The notes under the pieces: generated by a model
Database searches by the model: none
Seen by the model: only the letters and a program-made list of their open reading frames with translations
What the model was told of the DNA's origin: nothing
Program-made: the position numbers and the translations under genes
Part shown: positions 1 to 10,936 of the stretch, piece after piece
How the letters are laid out: the number at the start of each line of letters is the position of its first letter
Numbering within the stretch: the stretch's first letter is position 1
Assembly (NCBI GenBank): GCA_023428295.1
Contig: JAEYYV010000436.1
Span: forward strand, 1 to 37,581
DNA from: Pseudomonadota bacterium
Lineage (GTDB): Bacteria > Myxococcota_A > Polyangia > Haliangiales > Haliangiaceae
Reading direction: 5' to 3'
Length of the DNA stretch: 37,581 bases

Positions 1-1
1 C

Positions 2-580
2 ACCACGTTTCCGCTGCCGACCTCCGACGATTCGTGGGCGACGTCGGGCTTTGGCTGGCGCGACGATCCGATGCGCCATCGCAAGAAGTTCCACTCGGGC
101 GCCGACATTCGCGCCAAGCCGGGCACGCCCGTGTTTGCCGCCGGTGATGGCGTCGTGGTCTTCGCGGGGCGCAAGGGCGGCTACGGCAACCTCGTGATGG
201 TCGATCACGGCGGTGGTGTCGTCACGCGCTACGCCCACCTTCGCCGGATCCTCGCGAAGGAAGGCGAGTCGCTCACGGCCGGCAAGCGCATCGGCCACGT
301 CGGCTCCACTGGCCGCGCGACCGGTCCCCACCTCCACTTCGAGGTTCGCCTCGACGGAAACCCGGTGTGTCCGACGACGGCGCTGAGCGTCGGCAGGCTC
401 CAACGCGAAGCGCCCGACGAGGGCAAGGCCGCCGCGTTCGCACTCGCCCCCGAGATGCAAACGCAGCAGACGTCTGCGCTCGATCCTCCGCGCGTCCGCA
501 AGTCCAAGTCGGCAAAGAAGGCGACCCAGTCGCGCCCCGATCGTCCCGGTCGCGTGAAGCACGTACGTCCCGTGTCGTGA
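2..580 (+). CDS. M23-family metallopeptidase (LytM-like), 5' truncated by window edge
   Basis: Zinc peptidase domain that cuts peptidoglycan cross-bridges or serves as a non-catalytic amidase activator in the envelope. The frame is open from base 2, so the gene starts upstream and the internal ATG at 71 is not the start: conserved SGFGWRDDP precedes it. Visible motifs are the HSGAD zinc site (H-x3-D), GDGVVVFAG, the YAHL histidine and the final HLHFE (H-x-H), so all expected zinc and catalytic positions are present and activity is plausible. After the domain comes a tail of about 60 residues, the last third of it Lys/Arg-rich, which could bind the wall or DNA. The stop is followed by 60 bp before the transporter gene on the same strand. 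Family certain; the N-terminal part (signal peptide, coiled coil or LysM) cannot be seen. Confidence 0.9.
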   Translation, partial: TTFPLPTSDDSWATSGFGWRDDPMRHRKKFHSGADIRAKPGTPVFAAGDGVVVFAGRKGGYGNLVMVDHGGGVVTRYAHLRRILAKEGESLTAGKRIGHVGSTGRATGPHLHFEVRLDGNPVCPTTALSVGRLQREAPDEGKAAAFALAPEMQTQQTSALDPPRVRKSKSAKKATQSRPDRPGRVKHVRPVS

Positions 581-640
581 CGTGCGAATCGCGCGGCGCG
601 GCGTGCTGACAACCGCGCGGGCTCTGCAATAGTTCGCCCC

Positions 641-3094
641 GTGCCACGCGATCATGTCGCTCTCGCCCGTCGCTATGTGGCGTGGCTGCGCGCACACGCG
701 ATCGCGGTGGTGCTCGCGAGCGTGCTGCTGTTCGGACTCTCGCTGTACCTCATCTTGTTCCACCTGCCGCTGCGCGCGGACTTCTCGTACTTGTTGCCGC
801 AGGAAGCGGCCGCCGTCGTCGATCTCCGCAAGCTCGAAGCGCGCGTGAAGTCGACCGACGCGATCCTCGTGATCGTCGAGGGTCCCCCCGCAGAGCGCGC
901 CGCCGCCGTGTCCGAGCTCGCTGCCGGATTCCGGCGCATCCCCGCGACGCTCGTCGAGAACGTCGAGACCGATCAGAACCAGACGCGCACGTTCCTCGAG
1001 GCGAACAAGCACCTGCTCGTGCCGCTCGATGACCTGATCATGGCGCGCGATGCACTTCGCGCTCGCATCGACTCCGCGAAGCTGAAGGCAAACCCGCTGT
1101 TCATCGACATCGACGACGAACCGGATCCCGCCGCCGAAGAGCGCGACAAGCAGAGGCTCGAGGAGCTCGAACAGCGACGCCGCCAAGCGCAGGTGCAGCT
1201 CGATCGCCTGTCGAACGTGAGCGCCGATGGACGCACCGCGATGATCCAGGTGCGCACGCCGTTCCGCTCGACGAACGCCGCGCTCGGCGAGCAGCTGATC
1301 TCCGCGCTCGACGTGGTGCGCGCGTCGGTGAAGACGAGCCACCCGGAGGTGCGCGTCGGCTTCACGGGCAGCGTGATCACCGCGGTCGCGGAGCACCGCG
1401 CGATCTCGAACGGAATGCTGCTGTCGAGCGTGATCACCGGCCTGCTCGTCGGGCTCCTGCTCGCGCTCTACTTCCGCAGCGCGACGCTGCTCGCGATGCT
1501 CACGGCCATCCTCCTGTTCGCCGCGGCGCTCTCGTTTGGCGCAGCCGCGCTCACCGTCGGGCACTTGAACGCGGCGACCGCGTTCCTCGGCGCGATCATC
1601 GCGGGCAACGGCGTCAACTACGGCATCCTGCTCATGGCGCGTTACCTCGAGGAGCGTCGCAAGCACGACGTGGACGAGGCGATGGTCGTCGCGCTCGTGC
1701 ACACGGTGCAGCCCACGATCGTCGCGTCGCTCGGCGCCGCCATCGCGTACGGCTCGCTCGTGGCGACGAGCTTCCGCGGCTTCGCGGACTTCGCGATCAT
1801 CGGCGCGATCGGCATGGCCCTCATGTGGCTCGCCTCGAACATCGTGCTGCCGGCGCTCGTGCTGCGCTTCGGGCGCAAGAGCCGCATCCACGCCACGCGC
1901 GAGCCGATCGTCGGACGCATCCTCGTCACGCTGTTCGGCTTCCGCCGCTCCACGGTGGTAGTGCTCGTCAGCCTCGCGCTCGCTGCGATCGCGAGCGTGA
2001 TCGTCGTGCGCTACATCGCCGCCGATCCCTTCGAGTACGACATCAAGAACCTGCGCTCCGAAGGCAGCGACGCCGTCGAGGCGCGAGCATGGATGAAGAG
2101 ATCGGACGCCGCGTTCGGTCGTGGCGTCGCGGGTCGCACGGTGATCGCGGCCGATCGACTCGAGCAGGTGCCGCTGATCGTCGACGCGCTCGGAGACCTC
2201 GCCGCGAACAAGAAGCCCGAGGATCGAACGATCGGTGACGTGTGGTCGATCTTCTCGTTCGTCCCCGACGATCAAGACAAGAAGATCCCGATCCTCGACG
2301 AGATCCGCGGGATGATCGACGAGGCGCTCGACGCGTTGCCCGAGAACGAGCGTGCGTCGATCAGCGAGCTGCGCCCACCCGACACCATCATGCCGATCAC
2401 GATCGCGGCGCTGCCCCAACAGCTGCGCGAGCGGTTCACGGAGAAGAACGGCAGCGTCGGCCTTCTGATCGAGGTGCGGCCCGCGAATCACCTCGACGAG
2501 TGGAACGGCAAGGACCTGATCCGGTTTGCCTCGGCGGTTCGCGCGCTCGAGCTCCGCGATGGCGAGACGGTGACCACGTCGGGTACGAGCGTGATCTTCG
2601 CCGACATCGTCGCGTCGCTCGAGCGCGACGGCCCGACGGTGTCGCTCGTCGCCGCGCTCGGCCTCGTGGTCATGGTGCTGCTCCTGGTCGGCCTGAACCG
2701 TCGCGCGTTCGCGGTGCTCGTCGGCACGGCGGCCGGGACGCTGCTCATGGTGGCGACCTGCGCGCTGATGGATCTCAAGGTGAACTTCTTGGACTTCATC
2801 GCCTTGCCGATCACGCTGGGCCTCGGCATCGACTACGCGATCAACATCGCGCACCGCCAGGGCCACGAGGAGGACGCCGATCCCATCCGCGCGATCCAGA
2901 CCAGCGGCAGCGCGGTGGTCATGTGCTCGCTGACCACCGTGATCGGCTACGGGTCCTTGCTCGTGAGCCGGAACCTGGCGATCCGCGGCTTTGGCACCGC
3001 GTCGTTGATCGGCGAGATCGCGTGTGTGCTGACAGCCCTCATCATCGTGCCGGCGATCATCGCGATGCGGCCGCCCGCACGCCCACCTCTATAA
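641..3094 (+). CDS. MMPL/RND-family transporter (HpnN-like)
   Basis: Inner-membrane protein of 817 aa with the duplicated RND layout: TM1 about 20-42, a periplasmic domain to about 250, TM2-6 at about 258-410, TM7 about 437-458, a second periplasmic domain, and TM8-12 at about 665-810. Members export lipids, hopanoids or other hydrophobic molecules using the proton gradient. The TM10 motif GLGIDYAIN carries the expected Asp731-Tyr732 pair, but the matching TM4 motif reads GNGVNYGI, with Asn326 in place of Asp. A charged segment at about 160-185 (EERDKQRLEELEQRRRQ) looks like a helical hairpin in the first periplasmic loop. The start is GTG with no Shine-Dalgarno; an AATAGT box ends 7 nt before it. 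Substrate unknown; similarity to hopanoid-type HpnN is inferred from layout only. Confidence 0.85.
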   Translation: MPRDHVALARRYVAWLRAHAIAVVLASVLLFGLSLYLILFHLPLRADFSYLLPQEAAAVVDLRKLEARVKSTDAILVIVEGPPAERAAAVSELAAGFRRIPATLVENVETDQNQTRTFLEANKHLLVPLDDLIMARDALRARIDSAKLKANPLFIDIDDEPDPAAEERDKQRLEELEQRRRQAQVQLDRLSNVSADGRTAMIQVRTPFRSTNAALGEQLISALDVVRASVKTSHPEVRVGFTGSVITAVAEHRAISNGMLLSSVITGLLVGLLLALYFRSATLLAMLTAILLFAAALSFGAAALTVGHLNAATAFLGAIIAGNGVNYGILLMARYLEERRKHDVDEAMVVALVHTVQPTIVASLGAAIAYGSLVATSFRGFADFAIIGAIGMALMWLASNIVLPALVLRFGRKSRIHATREPIVGRILVTLFGFRRSTVVVLVSLALAAIASVIVVRYIAADPFEYDIKNLRSEGSDAVEARAWMKRSDAAFGRGVAGRTVIAADRLEQVPLIVDALGDLAANKKPEDRTIGDVWSIFSFVPDDQDKKIPILDEIRGMIDEALDALPENERASISELRPPDTIMPITIAALPQQLRERFTEKNGSVGLLIEVRPANHLDEWNGKDLIRFASAVRALELRDGETVTTSGTSVIFADIVASLERDGPTVSLVAALGLVVMVLLLVGLNRRAFAVLVGTAAGTLLMVATCALMDLKVNFLDFIALPITLGLGIDYAINIAHRQGHEEDADPIRAIQTSGSAVVMCSLTTVIGYGSLLVSRNLAIRGFGTASLIGEIACVLTALIIVPAIIAMRPPARPPL

Positions 3095-3178
3095 GCGTGC
3101 GGGGGCCGCACACGAAAGTGCGCACGCAGACGCTGGCTTTCTCGACGAGCGAGCAGTCCGCTGCGATACACTATTTCG

Positions 3179-4708
3179 ATGAGGCGGAAGGCGACGATGG
3201 TCGTCCTCGGGCTGCTCGTCGGTCTTCTGGGATCGTGCGGCTTCAGCAAAGAACAGTTCGACGGCAGTGACGCGGCGCCGTTGCCGGTGACGGTGGGCTT
3301 CGCGCAAGAGGGCCAGATCCAGGACGAGAGCTCCGGTGCGATCCAGGTGATCGTTCGACTCTCGCGTCCGGCTCCCGAGCCGATCACCGTCGACTACGCG
3401 CTCGCGGGCGGCACCGCCGTGCTCGATCAAGACTTCACCACCGCGAGCACGGCGGGCACGCTGTCGTTCGAGACCGGAATCTCGGAGATGGCGATCGATC
3501 TGATGATCTCGATCGACACCGTCGAGGAAGACGACGAGACCATCGTGTTCACGCTCTCGAACCCGTCGGCCGGCGCGAGGCTCGGCACGTCGCAGCACAC
3601 GATCACCATCAACCACGCGCTCTTGCCCCGCGTGAACTTCTCGCTCGAGACATCGAGCGAGGACGAAGGAAGCTCGCTCAGCCTGAACCTGACGCTCGAT
3701 AGCCCGCCGCTCGTGCAATCCACGGCGACGATCGCGCTCAAGCAGCTGACGACGGCCGCGGAGCCATTCGACTTCACGATGCCAACGAACCTGACCGTGA
3801 CGTTCCCGGTCAACTCGCAGAGTCAGACGATCACCATCCCGATCATCAACGACACGATCCACGAGGAGAACGAGACCATCGTCGTCGAGATCGCGACGAC
3901 AACGAACGTGGTGATCGGAACGAAGAGAGAGCGAACGCACACGATCCTCGACAACGACACCGCGCCGACGGTGCAGTTCATGGCGACGTCGCAGGCCGTG
4001 ACGGAGGGCAACACGGTGGTGAACGTGGTCGTCCAGTTGTCGGCTCCGAGTGGCAGAGTGGTCACCGTGCCGGTCGAGTTCGGCGGCGGCAGCGCGACCG
4101 AGAACGCCGACTACTCGTACGTCGCCAAGCAAGCACTCGTGTTCATGCCGAACCAGAACCCCGCGCTCTCGGAGACGTCGAAGACCGTACAGATCATGAT
4201 CCTCGCCGACACGACCGACGAGGAGGAGCAAACGGTGATCACGTCGCTCGTCGATGCCCCCACCAACGCGACCATCGGGACGCCCGCCATACACACCCTC
4301 ACGATCATCGACGACGATCTGGCGCCGACGGTCAGCTTCGTCACGCCGAACATGACCGTCGGCGAGGGAGACGAAGGGACCACGACCGTCACCTACACGA
4401 TGGAGCTGTCCGCGGCCTCGGAGAGAATGATCTCGTTCGGCGTCGCGTTCTCGGGAACGGCGACCATCCCGATGGACTACACGACGGTCCCGGCGCCGAA
4501 CACGGCGAACACGGGGACGACGATCACGATCGCGCCGGGTGCGACCACCGCCACCCTCGACTTCATCATCGTCGGTGACACGGTCAGCGAGGGTATGAAC
4601 GACGAGACGATCATAATGACGATCGGCAACCCACTCGTGAATGTTCGCGCCATGGGCGGCAACGCCGCCCTCCAGCGGCGGATCAACATCGATGACTTCG
4701 ATCCGTAG
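3179..4708 (+). CDS. Calx-beta repeat lipoprotein
   Basis: Predicted exported lipoprotein of 509 aa: MRRK n-region, hydrophobic core, lipobox LLGSC with Cys20. The mature part is about four Calx-beta repeats of roughly 110 residues (about 36-146, 150-260, 265-380, 385-508). Each shows the pattern V-x-F ... TxxxDY/F ... G(T)xxF/I ... DxxxEExETI(V) ... IxxxD, with joins such as ILDND and TIIDDD. Calx-beta domains bind Ca2+ and are common in bacterial surface adhesins, so a surface or matrix role is likely, but no partner is visible. The repeats are divergent, so this is an old array. The ATG lies 6 nt after a TACACT box with no Shine-Dalgarno. The gene converges with the dehydrogenase, the stops being 6 bp apart. 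Confidence 0.85.
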   Translation: MRRKATMVVLGLLVGLLGSCGFSKEQFDGSDAAPLPVTVGFAQEGQIQDESSGAIQVIVRLSRPAPEPITVDYALAGGTAVLDQDFTTASTAGTLSFETGISEMAIDLMISIDTVEEDDETIVFTLSNPSAGARLGTSQHTITINHALLPRVNFSLETSSEDEGSSLSLNLTLDSPPLVQSTATIALKQLTTAAEPFDFTMPTNLTVTFPVNSQSQTITIPIINDTIHEENETIVVEIATTTNVVIGTKRERTHTILDNDTAPTVQFMATSQAVTEGNTVVNVVVQLSAPSGRVVTVPVEFGGGSATENADYSYVAKQALVFMPNQNPALSETSKTVQIMILADTTDEEEQTVITSLVDAPTNATIGTPAIHTLTIIDDDLAPTVSFVTPNMTVGEGDEGTTTVTYTMELSAASERMISFGVAFSGTATIPMDYTTVPAPNTANTGTTITIAPGATTATLDFIIVGDTVSEGMNDETIIMTIGNPLVNVRAMGGNAALQRRINIDDFDP

Positions 4709-4714
4709 CCGGCG

Positions 4715-5596
4715 CTAGCCGATTCGCTTTCCGTCGGGCGACCAGCGGTAGTAGCCCTCGCCGCTCTTCTTGCCGAGCTTGCCGGCCGCGACCTTGTCGC
4801 GCAGCGTTTGCGGTGGCGTGAAGGCGGGGCCGATGGCGGTGGAGAGGTACTCCGCGATGCCGAGGCGCACGTCGAGACCGACGAGGTCGGTGAGCTCGAG
4901 CGGGCCCATCGGATGTCCGTAGCCGAGCTTCATGGCGGTGTCGATGTCGGCGGCCGACGCGACGCCCTGCTCCACCATGCGCATCGCTTCGAGGCCGATG
5001 ACGAGGCCGAGGCGGCTCGACGCGAAGCCCGGGCTGTCGGTCACCGTGATCGGCGTCTTGCCCATGCGCTCTGCGAGAGCGACGGCGCACGCGACCGCGT
5101 CTGCATCGGCGGTCGGGTGGCGCACCACCTCGACGAGCTTCATGACATGCACGGGGTTGAAGAAGTGCATGCCGACCACGCGGCCCGGGGCGCGAACCGC
5201 TTCGGCGATCTGCGCGATCGGGAGCGACGACGTGTTGGTCGCGAGGAGCGCGTGTGCGGGTGCTGCGCGATCGATCGCGGCGAACACCTCGCGCTTGAGC
5301 TCGATGCGCTCGGGGATCGCCTCGATGACGCAGTCCGTGCCGTCGCACGCTGCGGCGAGATCCTCGATCGCGACGATGCGAGCGAGCGCCGCATCGCGAT
5401 CGGCGGCAGCTACCTTGCCGAGCTCGACGCCCTTCGCGAGGTTCTTGGCCACCTTGTCGAGGCCCTTCTGCGCGCCGCCGGCGACAGCGTCGTAGAGGCG
5501 TACATCCGCGCCCATCACGCTGGCGACGTGCGCGATGCCGTGGCCCATGGTTCCGGCTCCGATGACGGTGACAGTGCGAATCTGTGCGGCGTTCAC
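4715..5596 (-). CDS. 3-hydroxyacyl-CoA (3-hydroxybutyryl-CoA) dehydrogenase
   Basis: NAD-dependent oxidation of (S)-3-hydroxyacyl-CoA in beta-oxidation, or the reverse in acetoacetyl-CoA/butyrate routes; cytoplasmic. The protein is 293 aa from the GTG at 5596, with the Rossmann loop GAGTMGHGIAHV at the extreme N-terminus (residues 13 on), acidic residue VRLYDA, NTSSLPI, the catalytic His in GMHFFNPVH, and LVEVV. The C-terminal domain has GYGHPMGPLELTDLVGLD. The segment that in the classic enzyme reads PGFxxNR is PGFASSR here, i.e. Ser instead of Asn; I recall this as normal for one dehydrogenase subfamily, not as damage. An upstream TTG at 5647 would add 17 residues and overlap the divergent gene, so GTG is preferred. 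A TAGCTT box lies 7 nt before it. Confidence 0.88.
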   Translation of the reverse strand: MNAAQIRTVTVIGAGTMGHGIAHVASVMGADVRLYDAVAGGAQKGLDKVAKNLAKGVELGKVAAADRDAALARIVAIEDLAAACDGTDCVIEAIPERIELKREVFAAIDRAAPAHALLATNTSSLPIAQIAEAVRAPGRVVGMHFFNPVHVMKLVEVVRHPTADADAVACAVALAERMGKTPITVTDSPGFASSRLGLVIGLEAMRMVEQGVASAADIDTAMKLGYGHPMGPLELTDLVGLDVRLGIAEYLSTAIGPAFTPPQTLRDKVAAGKLGKKSGEGYYRWSPDGKRIG

Positions 5597-5646
5597 GTGG
5601 CCGAAGCTATCGAAGGTCGAGTCCAGTTGCAGTACCGTCGAGGACA

Positions 5647-7292
<1,646 letters not shown>

Positions 7293-7296
<4 letters not shown>

Positions 7297-8546
7297 GCGA
7301 TCGCGACTTCACCCTCGGTCGCGGGCTGATGCTCGCGGTCGGCTACGAGAACGTCGAGGAGCTCGACGCGCACAACTATCGCGTGTCGCCGAGCTCGACG
7401 GCAGAGGTCGCCGACGTGATCCGCCGCGCGGCCGAGCACAAAGCAGCCGTGCATCCACTCGGCGCCGGTGGCCGCGTGCAGCGGGGCGCCGATCCGGATC
7501 GCCCGCGGGTGTTCATCTCGACGAAGCGCCTCGATCAGGTGCTCCAGCTCGACGAGATGTCGCTGCTCGTTCACGCGCAGGTCGGCCTGACGGGCCTCGA
7601 GCTGGAACGCATCCTGTCGCCGCGCGGACTCTCGCTCGGCGACTATCCGCCGGTCGTGCTCACGTCCTCGCTCGGCGGCATCATCGCCGTGCGCACGCCG
7701 GGCAAGTCGAGCGCGCGTCACGGCTTCTTCGAGGACGCCGTCGTCGGAGTCTCCGCCGTGCTCGCGGATGGCCGCACCGTGCACACGCGCGTCGCGCCGC
7801 GTCGCTCGACGGGACCCGACCTCGCGCGCGCGCTCTGTGGCAGCGAAGGCACGATCGGCTTCATCACGAGCGCCGTGCTGCGCATTCACAAGAGACCCGA
7901 GTCACGCCTCGTCGCCGCGTACATTCTGCCGTCGATGGACGCGGCGTTCTCCGCCGTCTATCTCGCGCTGCGCGAGGAAGCCGCGCCGTCGGGACTTCGC
8001 ATCTACGACGCCGCGGAGGCCGCGATCCACTTCGACGGTCTCGCGCTCCCCGCCAACCACGCGCTCCTCTGCGCGGCCACCGCCGGACCGACGGATCTCT
8101 GCGCGTGCGATCGCGATCTCATCACGAGCGCCGTGGTCGCCGAGGGCGGCACGATCACGGACAACGCGCTCGCCGATCTGTGGTGGCGACGCACGCACGC
8201 TGGCGAGCCGAGCCCCGGCCCGTCACCGTCGCTGCAAGTGATGGCCACCCCGAGCAAGCTGCGCGCGGTGTATCGCGCAGTGTCGGAGCACGCGCAGACG
8301 AGCAAGGTCGCGATGCGCGCGCACGTGTCGCGCTTCGACGCCGACGGTGCGGTGATGTTCTTCACGTTCCTCGCTGGCGACGGCGAGCCCGCGTCCGCGG
8401 ACATCGTCGCTGCGTGCGAGCGCGCGGCGGGCACGGCCGGCGCGTGGCTCCTCGGCGCACGCGCGACAAAGCTCGACGCGTATCTTCGTGGGCTGCGCGA
8501 CGCGATCGATCCCGATCGCATCATGAACCCCGGCACGCTCGGCTAG
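7293..8546 (+). CDS. FAD-binding oxidoreductase, short AGPS/GlcD-like paralogue
   Basis: Second member of the flavoprotein pair, 417 aa, GTG start overlapping the upstream stop by 4 bp. The FAD-binding half is recognisable: LGAGGRVQRG in place of the usual PYGGGSG loop, SSLGGIIAVRTPGKSSARHGFFEDAVVG, and CGSEGTIGFIT. It ends DPDRIMNPGTLG like its neighbour. It is about 130 residues shorter, the first FAD loop is altered, and it has no His-His-His loop. It may therefore be a regulatory or structural partner (as GlcE is to GlcD) rather than an independent synthase; this is inference. The stop shares a CTAG tetranucleotide with the convergent gene on the other strand. Confidence 0.83.
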
Positions 8547-10054
8547 CCGACGTTCGAGTCCGCTTTGGACATGTCGGCGACGAGCTTGCGCATGAACAGC
8601 TCGATGTTTCGCCGCAGCGCCGGGTCCTCGCACACCGGCAGCGCGCGGCGCCACGTCTCGACGGCGCGCGCGTGCAGCCCCTGGCGGAAATAGAGATACG
8701 CGAGGCGCGTCAGCGCGGGAAAGTACGCGGGCTGCAAGTCGACGACCGACTCGTACTCGTCGACGGCTTCGCTCCACCGCGACGCGCGCTGCAGCATGTT
8801 CGCGAGCATGAAGTGCAGCTTGGGGCTCGACGGATCGGCGACGAGTGCGCCGCGCAGCCGCGCGATCGCTCCGTCGATGTCTCCGTTGTGATAGCGACCG
8901 AGCGCGTCCGCGAGGATCGCCTCGTGATCGGCGCGCTCGTCGCTGTTGAGGTCGCGAAGCAGCCGGTGCAAGCGGCGCGGATCGAGCGGCTTCTCGAGGT
9001 AGCCGTCGGCGCCGTGCTGTTGCAGCGTGGCGTCGGGAATCTGCCCCGAGTCGACGACGCTGGTCGTGACGATCACGCGCGTGCGCGCGAGCCGGCGCGA
9101 CCGTTTGATCGCACGGCACATGCGAAGTCCGTCGAGCTCGGGGGTCGCCACATCGGCGAACACGAGATCGAACGCGAGCTGCGAGAGGAGCTCGATCGCT
9201 TGCGCGCCGACGCCGGCTGCTTGGCACTCGATGCCCAACCGCTCGAGCTCCGCGACGAGCTGGATGCGGCCCGGGGGATCCGGATCGACGACGAGCGCGC
9301 GCATGCGTCCGCCGCTCGTGGAGTCGATCTCGGTTCCGCGATCGAGCTCCTCGGCGATCACGAGCGTCGCTTCTTCGACGATGCGATCGTCTGCCGACGT
9401 GGTCGTGGTGATCGTGTTCGCGTGCCACTCGCCGGAGAACGTGGCGCCTGCGTTCAGATCTTCGGACGGCAGCTCCTCGTTGTCCTCGATCGCGCGCGCG
9501 GCCTCCTCCGCGAGTGCACGCTGTGCGCTGCGCGCGTCGTCGTGGTGATCCGAGTCCGGTGCGACGACCGCGAGATGCGTCGTCTGGCGATTCGCTTCGA
9601 CGCCGAACAGGTACGTCTCGCCGTCCTTGTAGCGTTGGAACGCCACGCGGATCGATCGCGCGAGCGTGACGTCGAGCGCGATGCGGAGCTCCACGTTCTT
9701 GCCGCGTGCGGCCGCGAGCTCGCGCGCGGGGACGATCGCGTCTTCGGGTCGCGCCGCCGCGATGACGATCGACTGCGCGTCTTCATAGACGACGAGCGCG
9801 CTGAAGATGCGCGCCCACTCGAGCGACACGTGCTCGAGCACGTCGAGCCGGATCACCGACTCGTCGAACACGATGCCGGGCCAGCCGGTCTGGATCGACA
9901 GCGCCATCGCGAGCTGGCGTTCGCTCGCGTAGCCAAGCGCGTAGAGCTCGGACGCGAGGGGGTGACGACCACTCTGGCGGGCCAGCGCGTCGGACAGGGC
10001 CGAGGCATCGATGACGCCTTGCTGGATGAGCAGCTGCCCGAGCGATCCGCGCAC
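8543..10054 (-). CDS. MshEN-like / receiver / TPR signalling protein
   Basis: Cytoplasmic protein of 503 aa with three modules. Residues 1 to about 140 resemble the N-terminal domain of type II/IV secretion ATPases (GspE/MshE N-domain: LGQLLIQQGVIDASALSDAL ... LALALS-like), a fold that can bind c-di-GMP. An acidic linker (about 165-245) follows. Residues 250-370 form a receiver domain: VVDPD (Asp257), phospho-acceptor Asp301 in FADVATPELDG, Thr330/331 and Lys355 in LEKPLD, so it is likely phosphorylatable. Residues about 375-490 are TPR-like repeats. No DNA-binding or enzymatic output domain is present, so output is probably by protein contact. No histidine kinase is adjacent. GTG start without a clear Shine-Dalgarno; the exact start is less certain. 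Confidence 0.8.
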   Translation of the reverse strand: MRGSLGQLLIQQGVIDASALSDALARQSGRHPLASELYALGYASERQLAMALSIQTGWPGIVFDESVIRLDVLEHVSLEWARIFSALVVYEDAQSIVIAAARPEDAIVPARELAAARGKNVELRIALDVTLARSIRVAFQRYKDGETYLFGVEANRQTTHLAVVAPDSDHHDDARSAQRALAEEAARAIEDNEELPSEDLNAGATFSGEWHANTITTTTSADDRIVEEATLVIAEELDRGTEIDSTSGGRMRALVVDPDPPGRIQLVAELERLGIECQAAGVGAQAIELLSQLAFDLVFADVATPELDGLRMCRAIKRSRRLARTRVIVTTSVVDSGQIPDATLQQHGADGYLEKPLDPRRLHRLLRDLNSDERADHEAILADALGRYHNGDIDGAIARLRGALVADPSSPKLHFMLANMLQRASRWSEAVDEYESVVDLQPAYFPALTRLAYLYFRQGLHARAVETWRRALPVCEDPALRRNIELFMRKLVADMSKADSNVG

Positions 10055-10360
10055 GTGAAGGAAAAGGGTACCAGGTCCGCGTAGATCTCACATTTTCTTG
10101 GCTTCCCAAGTCCTCGTAATCCCGTTGACGCCCCGGCTACTCGACCGGCCGCGTCACGTTTTTCCTAGCCATCGCCGTCGGGGTTGATAAACTCCGCCGC
10201 GCCTTACAGAACCCCGCCGTTAGGTACAGCGTCCGTCTGTGACAGTCTGGCGCAACGCGACGGGTTCCATGACGGCAACCACACGACTTCGCATCATTCC
10301 CGAAGTGGCATCACCATTGCCTCTCCTTCGGTGGTCTAGCGAGTTGTTTAGGAGAACCTA
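10055..10360. other. 306-bp divergent regulatory region
   Basis: Gap between the receiver/TPR gene (minus) and cdnL (plus). It contains a sigma-54-like box near cdnL (10306-10321), a small CTTGG/CCAAG inverted repeat at 10096-10109, and a short palindrome CTGTGACAG at 10237-10245 that could be an operator. TGATAAACTCC at 10185-10195 also occurs just before the metalloprotease start (23427-23437) and may be part of a -10 region. I find no convincing ORF or structured RNA here. Confidence 0.5.
10306..10321 (+). promoter_or_regulatory. sigma-54-like promoter of cdnL
   Basis: TGGCA-N6-TTGC with the GG and GC pairs 12 nt apart, which is the -24/-12 arrangement of RpoN promoters. Predicted initiation near 10332 would give a leader of about 28 nt that contains AGGAGA (10350-10355), 5 nt before the GTG. 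No bEBP site can be assigned. The spacing is exact, but the element rests on sequence match alone. Confidence 0.45.
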
Positions 10361-10852
<492 letters not shown>

Positions 10853-10863
10853 GCCACTCGGCA

Positions 10864-10909
10864 CCGCCGACCACCTGCGAGGCTCGCTTCGGCGGGCTTT
10901 TCGTTTTTT
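10864..10909 (+). terminator. Intrinsic terminator after cdnL
   Basis: CCGCCGA (10864-10870) pairs with TCGGCGG (10889-10895), and inside it GCGA (10877-10880) pairs with TCGC (10884-10887). The stem is followed by a T-rich run to 10909 (CTTTTCGTTTTTTC). The structure begins 12 bp after the cdnL stop, so most transcription should end before the macro gene 28 bp further on. Confidence 0.8.
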
Positions 10910-10936
10910 CGGGCCTGTGTTACGTGGCTTTCGCAA

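Noticed and set aside
3097..3111. GTGCGG-GGG-CCGCAC hairpin after the MMPL stop
   Set aside because: Three-base loop and no T-run; not a convincing intrinsic terminator.
8105..10084. A 659-codon open frame on the plus strand opposite the receiver/TPR gene
   Set aside because: High-GC shadow frame: rich in Arg, no domain, while the minus strand shows clear receiver and TPR motifs.
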